Made by a program: the position numbers and the translations under genes. A DNA stretch of 64,000 nt from Ipomoea triloba (lineage: Eukaryota; Streptophyta; Magnoliopsida; Solanales; Convolvulaceae): positions 14,763,865 to 14,827,864 of the forward strand of contig NC_044920.1 of assembly GCF_003576645.1 (NCBI RefSeq). Reading direction: 5' to 3'. How positions within the stretch are numbered: position 1 is the first letter of the stretch; every line of letters begins with the position of its first letter. The notes beneath the pieces are model-generated. The model saw only the letters and a list, made by a program, of their open reading frames with translations. It made no database searches and had not been told where the DNA came from. This document shows positions 23,656-35,149 of the stretch, in pieces.

Positions 23656-26180
23656 TGTAACACCCCGTAATTTCGTTCAAGCCTTGAGACCGGTAATTAT
23701 TTCTACCGGGTAATTTATTTGATTTAATTGGGTTTCGTTCTTCTAATTGATATATATATATATATATATATATTTCTTATTTCGGAATTAATTATTTATT
23801 CTAAGGCCCAATTCTTGATTTAATTCCTATAAGGGATTTCTTTAAATTGGATCCTTATATTTCTTATAAGTAAGAATATTTTGTAATAGCCCAATTTATT
23901 TATTTATTCTTGAAGGATCAATTTCCTACTTACTAGTATTGTAATAAATAATGTAAGACCCATTCTTTATAAGGGCCCATTATTTAATCTACCTACCCTA
24001 ATATAATACATACACTATGTATGTAATGGTTTCTCCTATCCGTATAAAAGGGTTTGTATTAATCATTCCTACTCTTTTTCATTTCCTGCAAACATTTTCT
24101 TCCTACCCCATCATTCCTAAGAACCCTACAATATACACTATCCTCTATTCTTCAAGATCCAAGACCAAGATTGCTCCTTTAGGATTACTAAGGCTTGGGT
24201 AAGTGTTTATCTTTAGGAATATGCCTTGTATCATCTTGTTTTCATGATCTTTCTATAAGTTCTTATGGTATTATTTTGGAATCTTTCTTTGTGAAAAAGA
24301 TGATCAAGTGGGTGGGAGTGACTTGTGAAGGAAAAGGAGTTTGCTTGGGTTGAAGTGTTCTCCAAGAGGTAACCATCATGTCCACTAAAACCTATTTTAC
24401 ACTCTTGATCTATATGCATATGATTTGGTGTTGGAATCCTATAATTTCTTGGATTATAGCTTTGTTGATGGTCTGTGAACCTTGATTTGTGGATTGTTGG
24501 ACTTGTGTTCATCATCCTTTGTATCTAGATGTGTATGAGCAATTCTTGTTATGGATTCCATGATTTATTGGCTTCTGAGATGTGTAATCTGAGTATTATT
24601 CTGAGCATGATTTGTATTCTGGAATGAGTTTGGTGTGTTTCTACTTTGGATCTGTAATCTGTGTTGGTTGCACTTGCGGTGCTCTTGGACAGTGTAATGT
24701 GTCCCGTCCAAGTGTTCCGTGCATGTCTGTGGGGAGTGGAGTGGCGGAGGGGTGAACTCCGCTAGGAGGTTCCGCTTGCTCATGCGGTAGGGTATGGCGG
24801 AATGGTGGGTTCTGCCGAGTGATTCCGTGAGAAGGAGACGGGGGAGTGCGGCGGTGCAGTCTGCTCAGTTGCCATGTTCCGCAAGGGTACTCCTGGTTCT
24901 GTTCCAGTGAGTCGTTTTGAGGTTTGTTAGCTCTGTTGTTTCCCTTTTTATTTTGGATTGTGTACTGAGCATCTTGTTGAGTATTCCACCTTGATCTTTG
25001 AGTATTTATTCATGAGTTTTAGACATTATCTTGATCTCTTGAGTTAGTATCATTGGTTCGTTCTTTGATTCCTATCCTGAGTATGCTCTGTGTTCGTTTT
25101 GTGAGATGAACACTGTTGGTGGGTGATTTGTGTGGGTAAATTTGAGTTGATATGTTGGGATCTTTAGTTCTTATGAGCATTTCCTCTCTTGTTGAATCCT
25201 TGGTAACCTTTGGGGTTTAGTTGGTGGTATTATGGTCTGTTTTGAGGTTGGATTTGGGAGGGTATTGCATGCCTTCTTATTTGGGCCCGCGTGCCTCTGT
25301 AATTGGGAGTTGGGTACCTCTGTGATATGGGCTTGCATGCCTCTGTGATATGGGCTTGTATGCCTCTGTAGTGGGCTTATTGCCTCCGTGTTGTGATATG
25401 GAAATGGTGGTTAGTTTTGTGGTTATTATTGTGATTTGGGGATGGTGGTGTGCTTATCTTTGGTATGATGGTAGGATTGGTTTCCTTATGAACTTTAGTA
25501 GAGGTTGTACCTCCGTTGGTGTTGTTATTCCTTGATATGTCGGTTTGGTTGGTTCCTTTGTGTTCATTTTGTTGGTATTCTGATTTAGTTGGTATCTTGT
25601 GTATAGACGTGATGTTTATGCATTCGTGTTGGTTGTTGGTTGTACTTGAAGAGTCCTTGGTTTATTGCTTATTCAGCATATTGTTGTTGAGTCCCTAATT
25701 TAAACAAAGAGCAGTTCGTTGGTGTGTATATTCTATATGGGTGTGTAAACCTATTTACAACCTTACTATATATGTATGTTCTCACGAGTGTGAGTGGTGG
25801 TTGCTTAGCATTCTTTTGCTAATGGTTTCTTACATGTTTTCCAGGTATGGAGTAAGTCTAAGCGAGAACGCGTTAGAGCTTTATCGTTATGAGGCCTGCT
25901 TAGACTAGTTTATGTTTGTTTAGACTTGGTTTTCGGGCCTGTGTGCCTATGTTTGGATTATGTACCTTTGACTAGTATTCCTGTTATGTTTATGAGCTTG
26001 AGGATTTTATATCATGTTTTCTTGGATAGCCTGTGCATCTAGGCTGTATTTTACCTAGATGTGGCATGATACCCCTTAAGTTATAAATCGTTTCCGCTAT
26101 GTTGTGTTTGGTAGTTGACATAGGCAGCTTTTATGTTTAAAGTTTAACTATCTCAGCTTGTGAAAAGTTGGGGTGTCACA
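23656..26180 (+). mobile_element. 3' LTR of chromovirus A
   Basis: It begins TGTAACACCCCGTAATTTCG and ends GGGGTGTCACA, about 2.5 kb. A TATAAAAG box at 24043-24050 is a likely promoter. A short diverged repeat of 'gggcttgcatgcctctgtgatat' lies near 25290-25390, and a (TA)n run at 23750-23772. The same family recurs at 28756 (inverted), 42142, 47898 and as the LTRs of element C. No gene. Confidence 0.85.
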
Positions 26181-26795
26181 GTTGTTCCTTCGACCAAGTA
26201 GGTTTGGGGCTTATCCTAGAATAGCCCTTCTTTTGCTGTCTTTTGATGAAGGGGTGCACTGTTGGCCCCTATATGTTGTTTTGAATGTAATTATCCGGCC
26301 TTCGGGCTTTAGATGAATATAACAACGCCATCTTTTTGCTATCTTTTGCATGCATTTACTAAGCAAGTTGATCCATCCTTAAACTCACTCCTTTGGCCCC
26401 TAAGGGTCTTTGGAGATCTTTCGATGTTTTCAAACTTCGGATAAGTCGGCCCTCAGACCTAAGCTTGATGGGGCCAAGTCTGACCTTTCCCTTGGGCCTT
26501 CCCCCAATTTTCCAGCTTCGTCCTTCAATTCGCTCTCCTAACCATGCTTCCAGTCCCTCAGACTCTTAGTCTAAGAGCTCTACCCAACTCAAACTTAATA
26601 TAGTCCGACGTTTAGTCGTATCAGGTCCAACTTATCACATGGAATCTTCCTCAATCCCTCAGACCTTCAGTTTGAGGACTAGGCCGGGTTCTGCCCTATC
26701 CTCCCTTTTTCAAGGGATACTCGTAGCTTGGCCCTTGAGGTCCGACGTATCGCCTCTACATGGCTTGCCTCTGTAGGTCCTTCTTCCTCCGACTC

Positions 26796-26804
26796 TATAA
26801 AAAG
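26796..26804 (+). promoter_or_regulatory. TATA box before the Transposase_28-like gene
   Basis: TATAAAAAG is followed by about 100 bp of CT-rich leader, a typical plant core promoter layout. It lies upstream of the ORF that starts at 26951 or 27134. The 26181-26795 stretch holds no ORF. Confidence 0.4.
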
Positions 26805-26950
26805 CTTACCCACTCTCCTTCGTCATCTTTCGCTTTCTTCTTCTACAGTCCGGTTCTTTCTACTCCGGTCACTTTGTAGTTTCTCCACCGTCATCGTCTG
26901 CCCCACATTGCCTCTTTCTCTCTGGTGTCAGTTCCGCAGACCCTTCCTGT

Positions 26951-28755
26951 ATGCCCTTACTTCCTTTCTTGCTTTCTTGCCTTCTCTACCCTTTCCATGT
27001 CTTTGTCTTCTTCTTCCCCCCACGCGAGTTTTCAAAAGACCTCGCCGCCTCTGCTTTTCGGCCGGTGGCTTCTGGGGAAGTGCCGGTCGATCCTTCAACC
27101 AATGCCTCGGAGGAAACTTCTTTCTATCCGGCTATGGCTGTGTCCAGAATATCGCCATGGGCCCACCTTAAACGGGCTCCAGGCCATAATGAGGCCCTCA
27201 ACTTGCCAGCTCAATATACTTCTACTCTCTCCGCCGTGAAGCTTGAACACGCCCAGACTCTACTGAGTCCTAAGGCAATAGTCATGGCGGCGGGTGATCA
27301 TGACATACATGATCCTCCCTCCAGCTATATCGGCCTTCACTATAAGTCGGTCCTTTATGGGTTCCGCATTCCACTCTATCCCATCATGTCGAGCATTTTT
27401 AACTACTTCCATATATTGCCCGGACAGCTCGTCCCCAATTCTCACCTTCTTCTCTCATGTTTCCTTACCTCCACTCATCGAGTCGGTGTCCAGCCGACCA
27501 TGCCTCTTTTCAACCAACTTTTCCAAGTTTCCCAGGTGGGCAAGCCTCTTCTGCCTTCATGTGAATATCCCAACAGCGGGGTTGCCGAGTTATTGAGGAT
27601 TTAAAGGGCTCTCTCAAGCAATGCAAAAGGGACTTCTTTTTTGTCAAACCATCCGACCCTCAAGATGCTTTTCATTTTCCTTTCCGCTAGTATCTGAGCT
27701 TTTATCGCTTGGATGGGAAGCCTGACTTAGTAGCGGGCTCGTCCCTAGAAATCACTGTAGTGGCGATAAAGGGCCAACTCGTCCCGGTCGACACGTGGTC
27801 CGACCTAAAGGTTTTAGGTCGGGCTCACTTGCTTCCAGAAGGCGCAACCCGGACAGGTTGCTTCTTCTAGCTTCCCTCCATACTCGCTTCTCTCCTTTCT
27901 CTCTGTTCTCGTAGAATTTTCTAACACTTGAGTTTTCTCTCAGCCGATGACGAGTGCGGTGAACTTATCCGCCGGAAGACCCTCGGTTGGCTTGAAGATA
28001 GGGACGACTTTTCGGACGACACCGACGAAGAGCTGGAAGGTGTGGTTGAGATCTCTTCCTTAGGCTCCAAAGCTTCGACCGCTCACATGGAAACTCGCCA
28101 TGCCGCCCTCCGAGCCCGTCATAAGAGTAATGCTACCACTACTGAGAAGGGGAAGGGTAAAGCTGCTATTGCGACCCTTGATCCGACCCTCGTCGCACGC
28201 CTTCCTTCAATTGGCGTGGTCATTGGCGCTAGTCCCACCGCCGTTGCCTTAGCTACTGCTCACCAGTCGCGCCTGCGTAAACGGAATTCTGACTCCTCTA
28301 CGCCGACCATTACTAAAAAGGCGAGACGTCCATCAGATGTCGTTCTCGAGGACGCTGCTGCCGCGGCCAAAACCTTCATTTTTCACCGTTTGGAGTAGAT
28401 GATCACCGCCTCCGACCTTCAAACCATAGAGGGCGCCAGTCCATCCTATCTTCTGTAGGCGGTCGCATATCACAGCTTCCAAGTAATCATTGCCCGTGCT
28501 TACTCTTTCTCCATCTCTTAGTTTTATTCACCCTTTATGGTATTTTCCAAGCGTAGCTTTTCCAAGCCAGACTTAACAACGCCATCAAGGCGAAGGCCCT
28601 GATGTCTGCAAAGGCAGCTCATTCCAAAGAGGTGAAGGCCCTTAAGGCTGACCTAACCAAGCTGGGTGCCAGTCTGGCTACGGTGTAGGATGGTTTTGCG
28701 AAGGCGACTGAGGCGCTGAGGTCGGCCCGGGAGGATGCACTGAGAGCGTTCAAGG
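26951..28755 (+). pseudogene. Decayed 'putative gypsy-type transposon' (Transposase_28-like) gene
   Basis: The first ORF runs 26951-27604; a likelier start is the ATG at 27134. It contains YGFRIPLYPIMSSIFNYF followed by ILPGQLVPNS, matching the family signature (FPLHP...L..L...PGQL.PN). After a frameshift near 27595 another frame continues with 'KRDFFFVKPSDP' and 'YLSFYRLDGKPD', crossing a TAG at 27688 where Trp fits. A GT...AG intron is plausible at 27857-27943. The next exon (27944 on) has an acidic segment (DDFSDDTDEELE), a basic KKARR and Ala-rich stretches. TAG codons at 28396, 28456 and 28686 interrupt it before a Lys/Ala/Glu coiled coil. The gene is cut by an LTR at 28756. Such genes accompany plant transposons; their role is unknown. 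Confidence 0.6.
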
Positions 28756-29526
28756 TGTAACACCCCAACATCACGGGTTGAGATAAAGCAATAATCTTAA
28801 GATAAAGCTAAGGTTATCTCAACACTTAAACAACAAAAATGTGGAAGCGAATCTATATCACTGGCAGGGTGCTACGCCACATCTAAGTCCACAAGGCCTA
28901 GATGCTAAGGCGAGTTCAAACATAGTCTCATAATCCTCAAAACAAAACATAACTAATCCATTTTACAACCACAAGGTTCTAAAGAATGCAGGCCCAAAGT
29001 CTAAACATCCAAATACTAAGCTAGAGCATAAAAGAGGAATAGAACGAAAGACTAACGCGCTCGCGTACCGGTTCTACTCCATACCTAGAAAACAGTTTGT
29101 AAAACATTAGCAAAGAAATGCTAAGTAATACTCCACTCACACTTTCATGCATATAGAATATATGCCAACAAAATCATACTTGTTTAAATACCAGGAGACT
29201 CAAAAATGAACCAAGCTGAATGGATCACAAACCAAAGATAGTACCACAAGTTCAATATCAAGGAATGAATCCACAAGACCACAATTCAATAATAAGTCAC
29301 TCAAACAAGGTCCCAACCAATCAATAGACTCACATTACTCAACATAGAGTGACACAACTAAGAACACAGAATAGGCTTAGGGTTGTTCCAACCTTTACTC
29401 CTCATCCATCAATAACACTTGTCCATCCGGGTTCACCAGTCCATCCGAAACACCAGTCTAACTGCACACACCATAAAAGAAGTCGAAGCTCATACCGCCT
29501 ATCAAAAGGAGACGAAGCTCATGTCC
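28756..29526 (-). mobile_element. Chromovirus LTR fragment (element A family), inverted
   Basis: It begins TGTAACACCCCAACATC, whose reverse complement matches the 3' end of the 23656-26180 LTR, including 'gatgtggc' and 'gcttcc' landmarks. It is truncated at 29526 by the Athila-like LTR. No internal region is attached. Confidence 0.7.
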
Positions 29527-30845
29527 TGATGGGGTTTTTGCAGTATTGTGTTGGGGTTGAATTGTCAAAAGATACTTGTGTTAAAATGGAAAGTCAGTGA
29601 CTCCCCGAGTGTCGGTCTCGAAGGAGGGACGTGGAGGTGTGTTAAGCGTTCGGGTGTTTACTTGATTGAGTCTTGCAAGTGATTTGAGTGTGGTGAATGG
29701 TGAATCGTGAGTGAAGGGAGTTCATAAGGTTTCGTTTGATTACAAAAAAGTGGTAACGTAAAAGAGTTTGAAAATATGTAAAAGAGGTAGGGATTGGATA
29801 GTGTTCATCTATGTTGCATCTTGGTGTGTCTAAGGTAATAGATAAACAATGCTAGGATGTTGGCTATTCAAGAGTGTGTGTTCTTAGTCCTTTTCCACCT
29901 TTGTGTACTAAGGCTTCTTTGACTTAGGAGTGCCTTCAAGCATCCAAAGCTCTAAGAGGAATTTTATCAAACACTTGAGCTACACACTATCCTACTAATC
30001 TTAAGAAGTCCATAAGAACTATCATTGTTTCAGAGCTTCAAATCCTAACTCTAATCAAAGACATGAAAGAGTCAAGAGCTCAATCTCTCATCTAGATTGG
30101 CCAAATCCAAACAAGATCTTATCAAAACAACAACCAATCGACAAGAATAGATAATCCAACAATCTAAGCATATAGATCCCAAAAATAGATATATGATCAA
30201 CACACTAGCAACATATCTTCACACAATCCAAATCCCTAGATTAAACTAGCCACACATGATATGAAATTCAAGACAAAAGCTAATTTAATCCAAGAACATG
30301 ATAGCAAAATATAATAGAAATGAAATAGAGATCACCTAGAATGAAGCAATCCTTCAATCCAAGCTTGTTGTCTTCTACAATGGAAATCTACCTAAAACTA
30401 ATCTAAAAAATGAAAAGAAAATGGAATAGTAAAAGTATCTCTAAACTTCTGGGGACCTCCTCTGAAAATCTATCAAAGGGGTTTAAATAGTCTCCGAAAA
30501 GCAACCCTAGCAATTTTCGCGCAATGCAGTCTCCATGCCAGCTCACACGCGTGTAAGTGTGCGTGGGAGGCTACTGGATTGTTTCCACGCATACTCACAC
30601 GCGTGTGGCTATCCTCTTGAGTCCTCCGGGGCTCCGATCTTGCCTGATTCGTTATTTAAGCTCAACTTTTGCTCCTATTGGCTCCCGGGGCTCCTGTTTC
30701 ACCTCCTTTAGGCTAAAAGTAGCTTTTGTGTGTTTGTTAGTGAATTTAAAGCATTTATGATCATAATTCATCATGTAAGGATGCTATAAACGTGACAAAA
30801 CACCCTAATATGCACTTGATTTAAGGGTATCTCAAAGGCTTATCA
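29527..30845 (-). mobile_element. Athila-like 3' LTR (element 1)
   Basis: It is bounded by TGATGGGG and GGCTTATCA, 1.32 kb. It aligns with the LTR next to the Athila primer site at 41681, and inverted with the plus-strand LTR at 47016. It holds the double ACACGCGTGT hairpin at 30533-30608. Around 30020 it keeps the empty version of the site that in the 5' LTR is occupied by the solo LTR at 42142. Confidence 0.8.
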
Positions 30846-32745
30846 AAATTTTCACACTTTGGTTCTTGCTTGCCCTAAGGCAAGACAATTTACTATTTAA
30901 GCTCATAAGTCTCCAAGATGCCTTTCCATGTAAAACAATGCTTTTAGCAAGTTAAAATGATGGGTGTCTAAGACTGTCGAAACGAGAGAAATCATTTGTG
31001 TTATCTACAAAGGATTTTGGTCAGATGTCATCAACTCAAGAAATATTTTCGGGAAATAAAAACCTTTCGTAGATAAACAAGTGAAATAAAGGATCACACT
31101 CCTCGCACCATACGCAAGCATGCATTTCCGAAGTTTTTGTTCACCTTCTATTTAATTAGGGCCTCTAGCCGATCCCGCTAGTGGGAACGATGTGCACTAG
31201 CTAATCAACTTTTCCAACCTTGTATGCCAAAGCCCAACGTAAATGTAAATGATGGTAGGGGCATGGACCACTCACCGCTTTTGGCTTAGCGCGGTCCCTA
31301 TTTTCTTCTCACTTCCTAGGATAACGTCTACGAGCCACCCGACTTCACATGGAGCTCCATGCTTTTTCGAAGACAGTGCAATGGGTTCCCAAATCCTAGT
31401 GAAACGGCTCACCTCATCTCTTATTTTCTCAATTCTTGGGATCTTTTTATATGAACAACTGACTCCAGATAAAGCTTTTTGCTTACTGAAGACTATGGTT
31501 GAACACAACCCGACGAATTGGCTTCCCTCAATTTTAAACTTGGTGATTGGCCTTTTGCCTTTTCGACTTCTCTCCATGTCAACCCCTCATGCCTTTTTCT
31601 ATTTGTGATTAAGGGATTTTTCTCTCATTAAGCTTACCAATAGGCTCACCTTTTGCCCCATGCCCTACCAAAATTAGTCTAATTCCGGGCCTTGCAAATT
31701 TTATCTTTCTCAAATTAAAAAGTGCACACTCCCACTTTGAGAGATCCTTGACTAAGGTCCTACGTAAATAAGAGGTGAACATCATGCAAGCAGGCAAGAA
31801 TATAAACTTATTTGGCTCTAAACACTCTCATGGATGCGAAAAGTAACTTCCTCAAAAATATTTCAAGAGTAAAAATTTTTGGGCATCTAGTCAAAATTCT
31901 CTTTGGATAACACAAATAATAACTCTCTTTTCAAATTGCAAATACACCCACTTATCATTCCCAAGAGCTTCAACTTTCTTATTCTAAGCATATAAGCATA
32001 TAAAGCACAAAGTGCGTCATTTCCACACTTTAAGATAAACATCGTCCTCGATGTTTCCATACGGTATAGGGTAAAGGAACAAACAGGGATCCTAAGGATT
32101 AGACAAATAAAAGATCCCTTTCTACACTTTGGAATTTGCTCTAGGATATAGGGTATATGTTAACGATCCTATATAACATGGTAAGCTCAAACATAACACA
32201 TACACAAAACTATATAAATGAAAATTTTCCACACTTTAAAGATAAAAAAACGGGGCTTAAAATTAGAAAAGGGATAAGAGGATAAACCAAGTGTGCATCC
32301 CTCTTTCCAAACTTTAGCTTCCAGCATAGGTCTGCTCCCGTTATCGATGCTCTATAAGAAATGGAGACATAACATAAAAAAAGGGTTTTCGAAGTGCTAT
32401 TCAATTATTATAAGCTGATAGAAATATAAAAGCAATAAAACATAAACATAGATAATTAAGTATGTAAATATAAAATAAGCAAAATTATTCAAGTAACTAG
32501 CAAATATTTAAACGCATAAAAAGTAAAGCAGTTGAAATGTAATAGCATAAAGCGTAAAGCGATAAAAGTAAAAGAAAGTAATGTAAATAAAGTCGGAACC
32601 CCGCGCATAGTGAACCTAATGTTTAGGTGGGACAGACAACCAAAGGTAACCAATGTCATTCAGACTTCGGAATCACGAAACAAGTGTCAGGATTGAGAAC
32701 GGATGAGGGAGGTGTCACTGATCGCCGAAGGAGGGAGGGTGGAAC
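30846..32745 (-). mobile_element. Athila-like 3' internal non-coding region
   Basis: On the minus strand the sequence beside the LTR reads CCAAAGTGTGAAAATTT, a plausible polypurine tract. Further in, 'catcgaggacgatgtttatcttaaagtgtgg' (around 32020-32055) is in the style of Athila 3' regions. No pol domain remains. About 1.07 kb of it (from about 31587) is repeated in inverted orientation at 62933-64000. The small ORFs are not genes. Confidence 0.6.
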
Positions 32746-32966
32746 TGTGATACCCTGATTTTTTTTTTGTTAAGGAAATTAATTATTTAGTTGGGAATAG
32801 CATTAATCTTTTGAGCATAAAAGAATAAGTGTTAGTTTTTGTTTTTATAGTGATTTGAACACTAAACCCTCCCCTTTAATTCTAAGTTCTGTACCACCAA
32901 GCTATCACAATTCTTAGTTCCTTTAGTCCATTTGAACCCTTATTCTCATTGTGATCATCATCATCA

Positions 32967-33000
<34 letters not shown>

Positions 33001-33182
33001 CATTATTATTATTACTATATATGGTAATTATGTTAGTAATTCATAATACATGGTATTACTTGCATGCATATATACGGAAATACATTTTATTTATATATTA
33101 AATAAATTTGGGTACAAATAAATAATTTTTTTTATTTTAAATACTTCTAAGTGTAATATTTTACTTATATGTATATAGCTAT

Positions 33183-33582
33183 AAATTGTATGATACTGAC
33201 TTTGACAATATATATACGTATATAAAATTGTATGATACTGACTTTGACAATATATATACGTATATATTATGTGGACCATATATTTGTATGCTAATTATGT
33301 TAGTATATGTATACATATATGGTTAACCATGAGTGGTCAGGTTAGTATATGTATACATATATGGTTAACCATGAGTGGTCAGTATTTATTTAAGGCTATA
33401 TTATATATAACCATGAGTGGTCAGTATTTATTTAAGGCTATATTATATATTTTACATATATTATATCAAATAAGATAATTAATAATATATATTTTACATA
33501 TATTATATCAAATAAGATAATTAATAATTATTTGATTGAGTATATTATATCAAATAAGATAATTAATAATTATTTGATTGAG
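33183..33582. repeat. Chain of five different exact 42-bp tandem duplications
   Basis: Lag-42 identity runs start at 33183 (42 nt), 33299 (42), 33366 (43), 33444 (43) and 33499 (42). Each duplicates different sequence, and some second copies overlap the next first copy. A true satellite would repeat one unit; here only the period is shared. Confidence 0.9.
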
Positions 33583-34242
33583 CTTTTGATTGGAAGTTAC
33601 AAGTTTATAATTGATCAAATTCTCCTATTTCCATTAAAATCTAAAGATGATGATTGGGATAAGGGGACTCCTTTATTCGTTTCCTTTCTCCCTCTTTGGC
33701 CGGTTATCACACCTACGAAAAATGAAAATTTCTTCTCTTTTCTTCTAGAGTTGAAATCCTTTTTCCGAAGCCAAAAGAGGGAAACTTTGTCAATTGAAGG
33801 TTTTAAGGGGAAAGTGAAGGAATTGCTTTCAGGTAAGTGGTTATGTCTTCCATTACTTTGCCTTGATATAAAAAAAACCATATGAACTTTGGACGGTTAA
33901 TGATTATAAGAATGTTTCAACTTTCTTGTATGAGTTGTGATATTGTACTCAATTGCATTTGTATAAAATGCATAATATATATATATATTCAATTTCTTTA
34001 TATTTATATAACTTGGGTATATATAAAAAATAATTAATAGTAGAGTTTAAAGAAAAATCAAATTTTTTTTTAGTTGTTATGTACCTACAGTATTCGGTTT
34101 GTAGGTTTGCATAGAAAAAAAAAATTATTTGTTATTTGTGTAAATATAAGTACTACCGTATATATATATATATAAATTTATTATTATTTATATTTTAAAT
34201 CTTCAATTTATTATATAATATTGTTGGCTAAAAAAAAATATA

Positions 34243-34303
<61 letters not shown>

Positions 34304-34407
34304 ACTGTACCAATTGTCATACATATATAATATTTTAATTAATTTAAATTATAGAAAAGTTTTGTACGTATTATAATATTTAAACATGGATAATTTGCAT
34401 TTACTAG

Positions 34408-34451
<44 letters not shown>

Positions 34452-34930
34452 ATGTATGGGTAATTCGTGCAGTGTATTGATATCTATAAATCACAATATA
34501 TGTTTTATATGTATGCTGTTACATATGAACATATTTAGGAGCAAATCCATTCTCATAATTGATACAACTAACGTACGTATTTATGCTTTATTTTAGTAGC
34601 TAAATATGAGTAATATTGAACAAATGTGTGCTGTTTATTTTAAAAGAGGAAAAACTTTATTTTGAGTTGTGCGTGAAGTATAATTTCGCAAGTATTGAAT
34701 GTGGTTACGTTGCTGTAATGATCAATCTTTTCTCTATGATATGTAAGTTGGAAGAATTTTGATTTTGGAAGTTTATCAATTGGAGTTGTTAAATGTGATC
34801 TTAAGTACATGAACTTCTTGATTAAATTGTTGAAGTCTAAGAGTTAAGTTGAATTGATGAAATTAATTTATGAAAGCTTATGGAAGATATGATATGATCA
34901 TGTGAAGTATTTAGTTGGATACTAAATACT

Positions 34931-35095
34931 AGGGCATTATTTGTCCTGTTTAAATTTCGGAGTGGTTATATGAATTTACCACTAAGGCATTATTTATCCT
35001 GTTTAAATTTCGGAGTGGTTATATGAATTTACCACTAGGGCATTATTTGTCCTGTTTAAATTTTGGAGTGGTTATATGAATTTACCACTAGGGTC
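34931..35095. repeat. 53-bp tandem repeat, three copies
   Basis: The unit includes 'gcattatttgtcctgtttaaatttcggagtggttatatgaatttaccacta'. Copies differ by point mutations (TTCGG/TTTGG, aggg/aagg), so this is a genuine minisatellite. Confidence 0.85.
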
Positions 35096-35149
35096 GTCTA
35101 TGTACCCTGTTTTTGGGAGGAGCCAGTACAAACATATCATGGCTACCTT

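Noticed and set aside
31249..31608. 119-codon ORF as a membrane protein gene
   Set aside because: It lies in the Athila-like 3' internal region, overlaps a 101-codon frame on the other strand and shows no domain.
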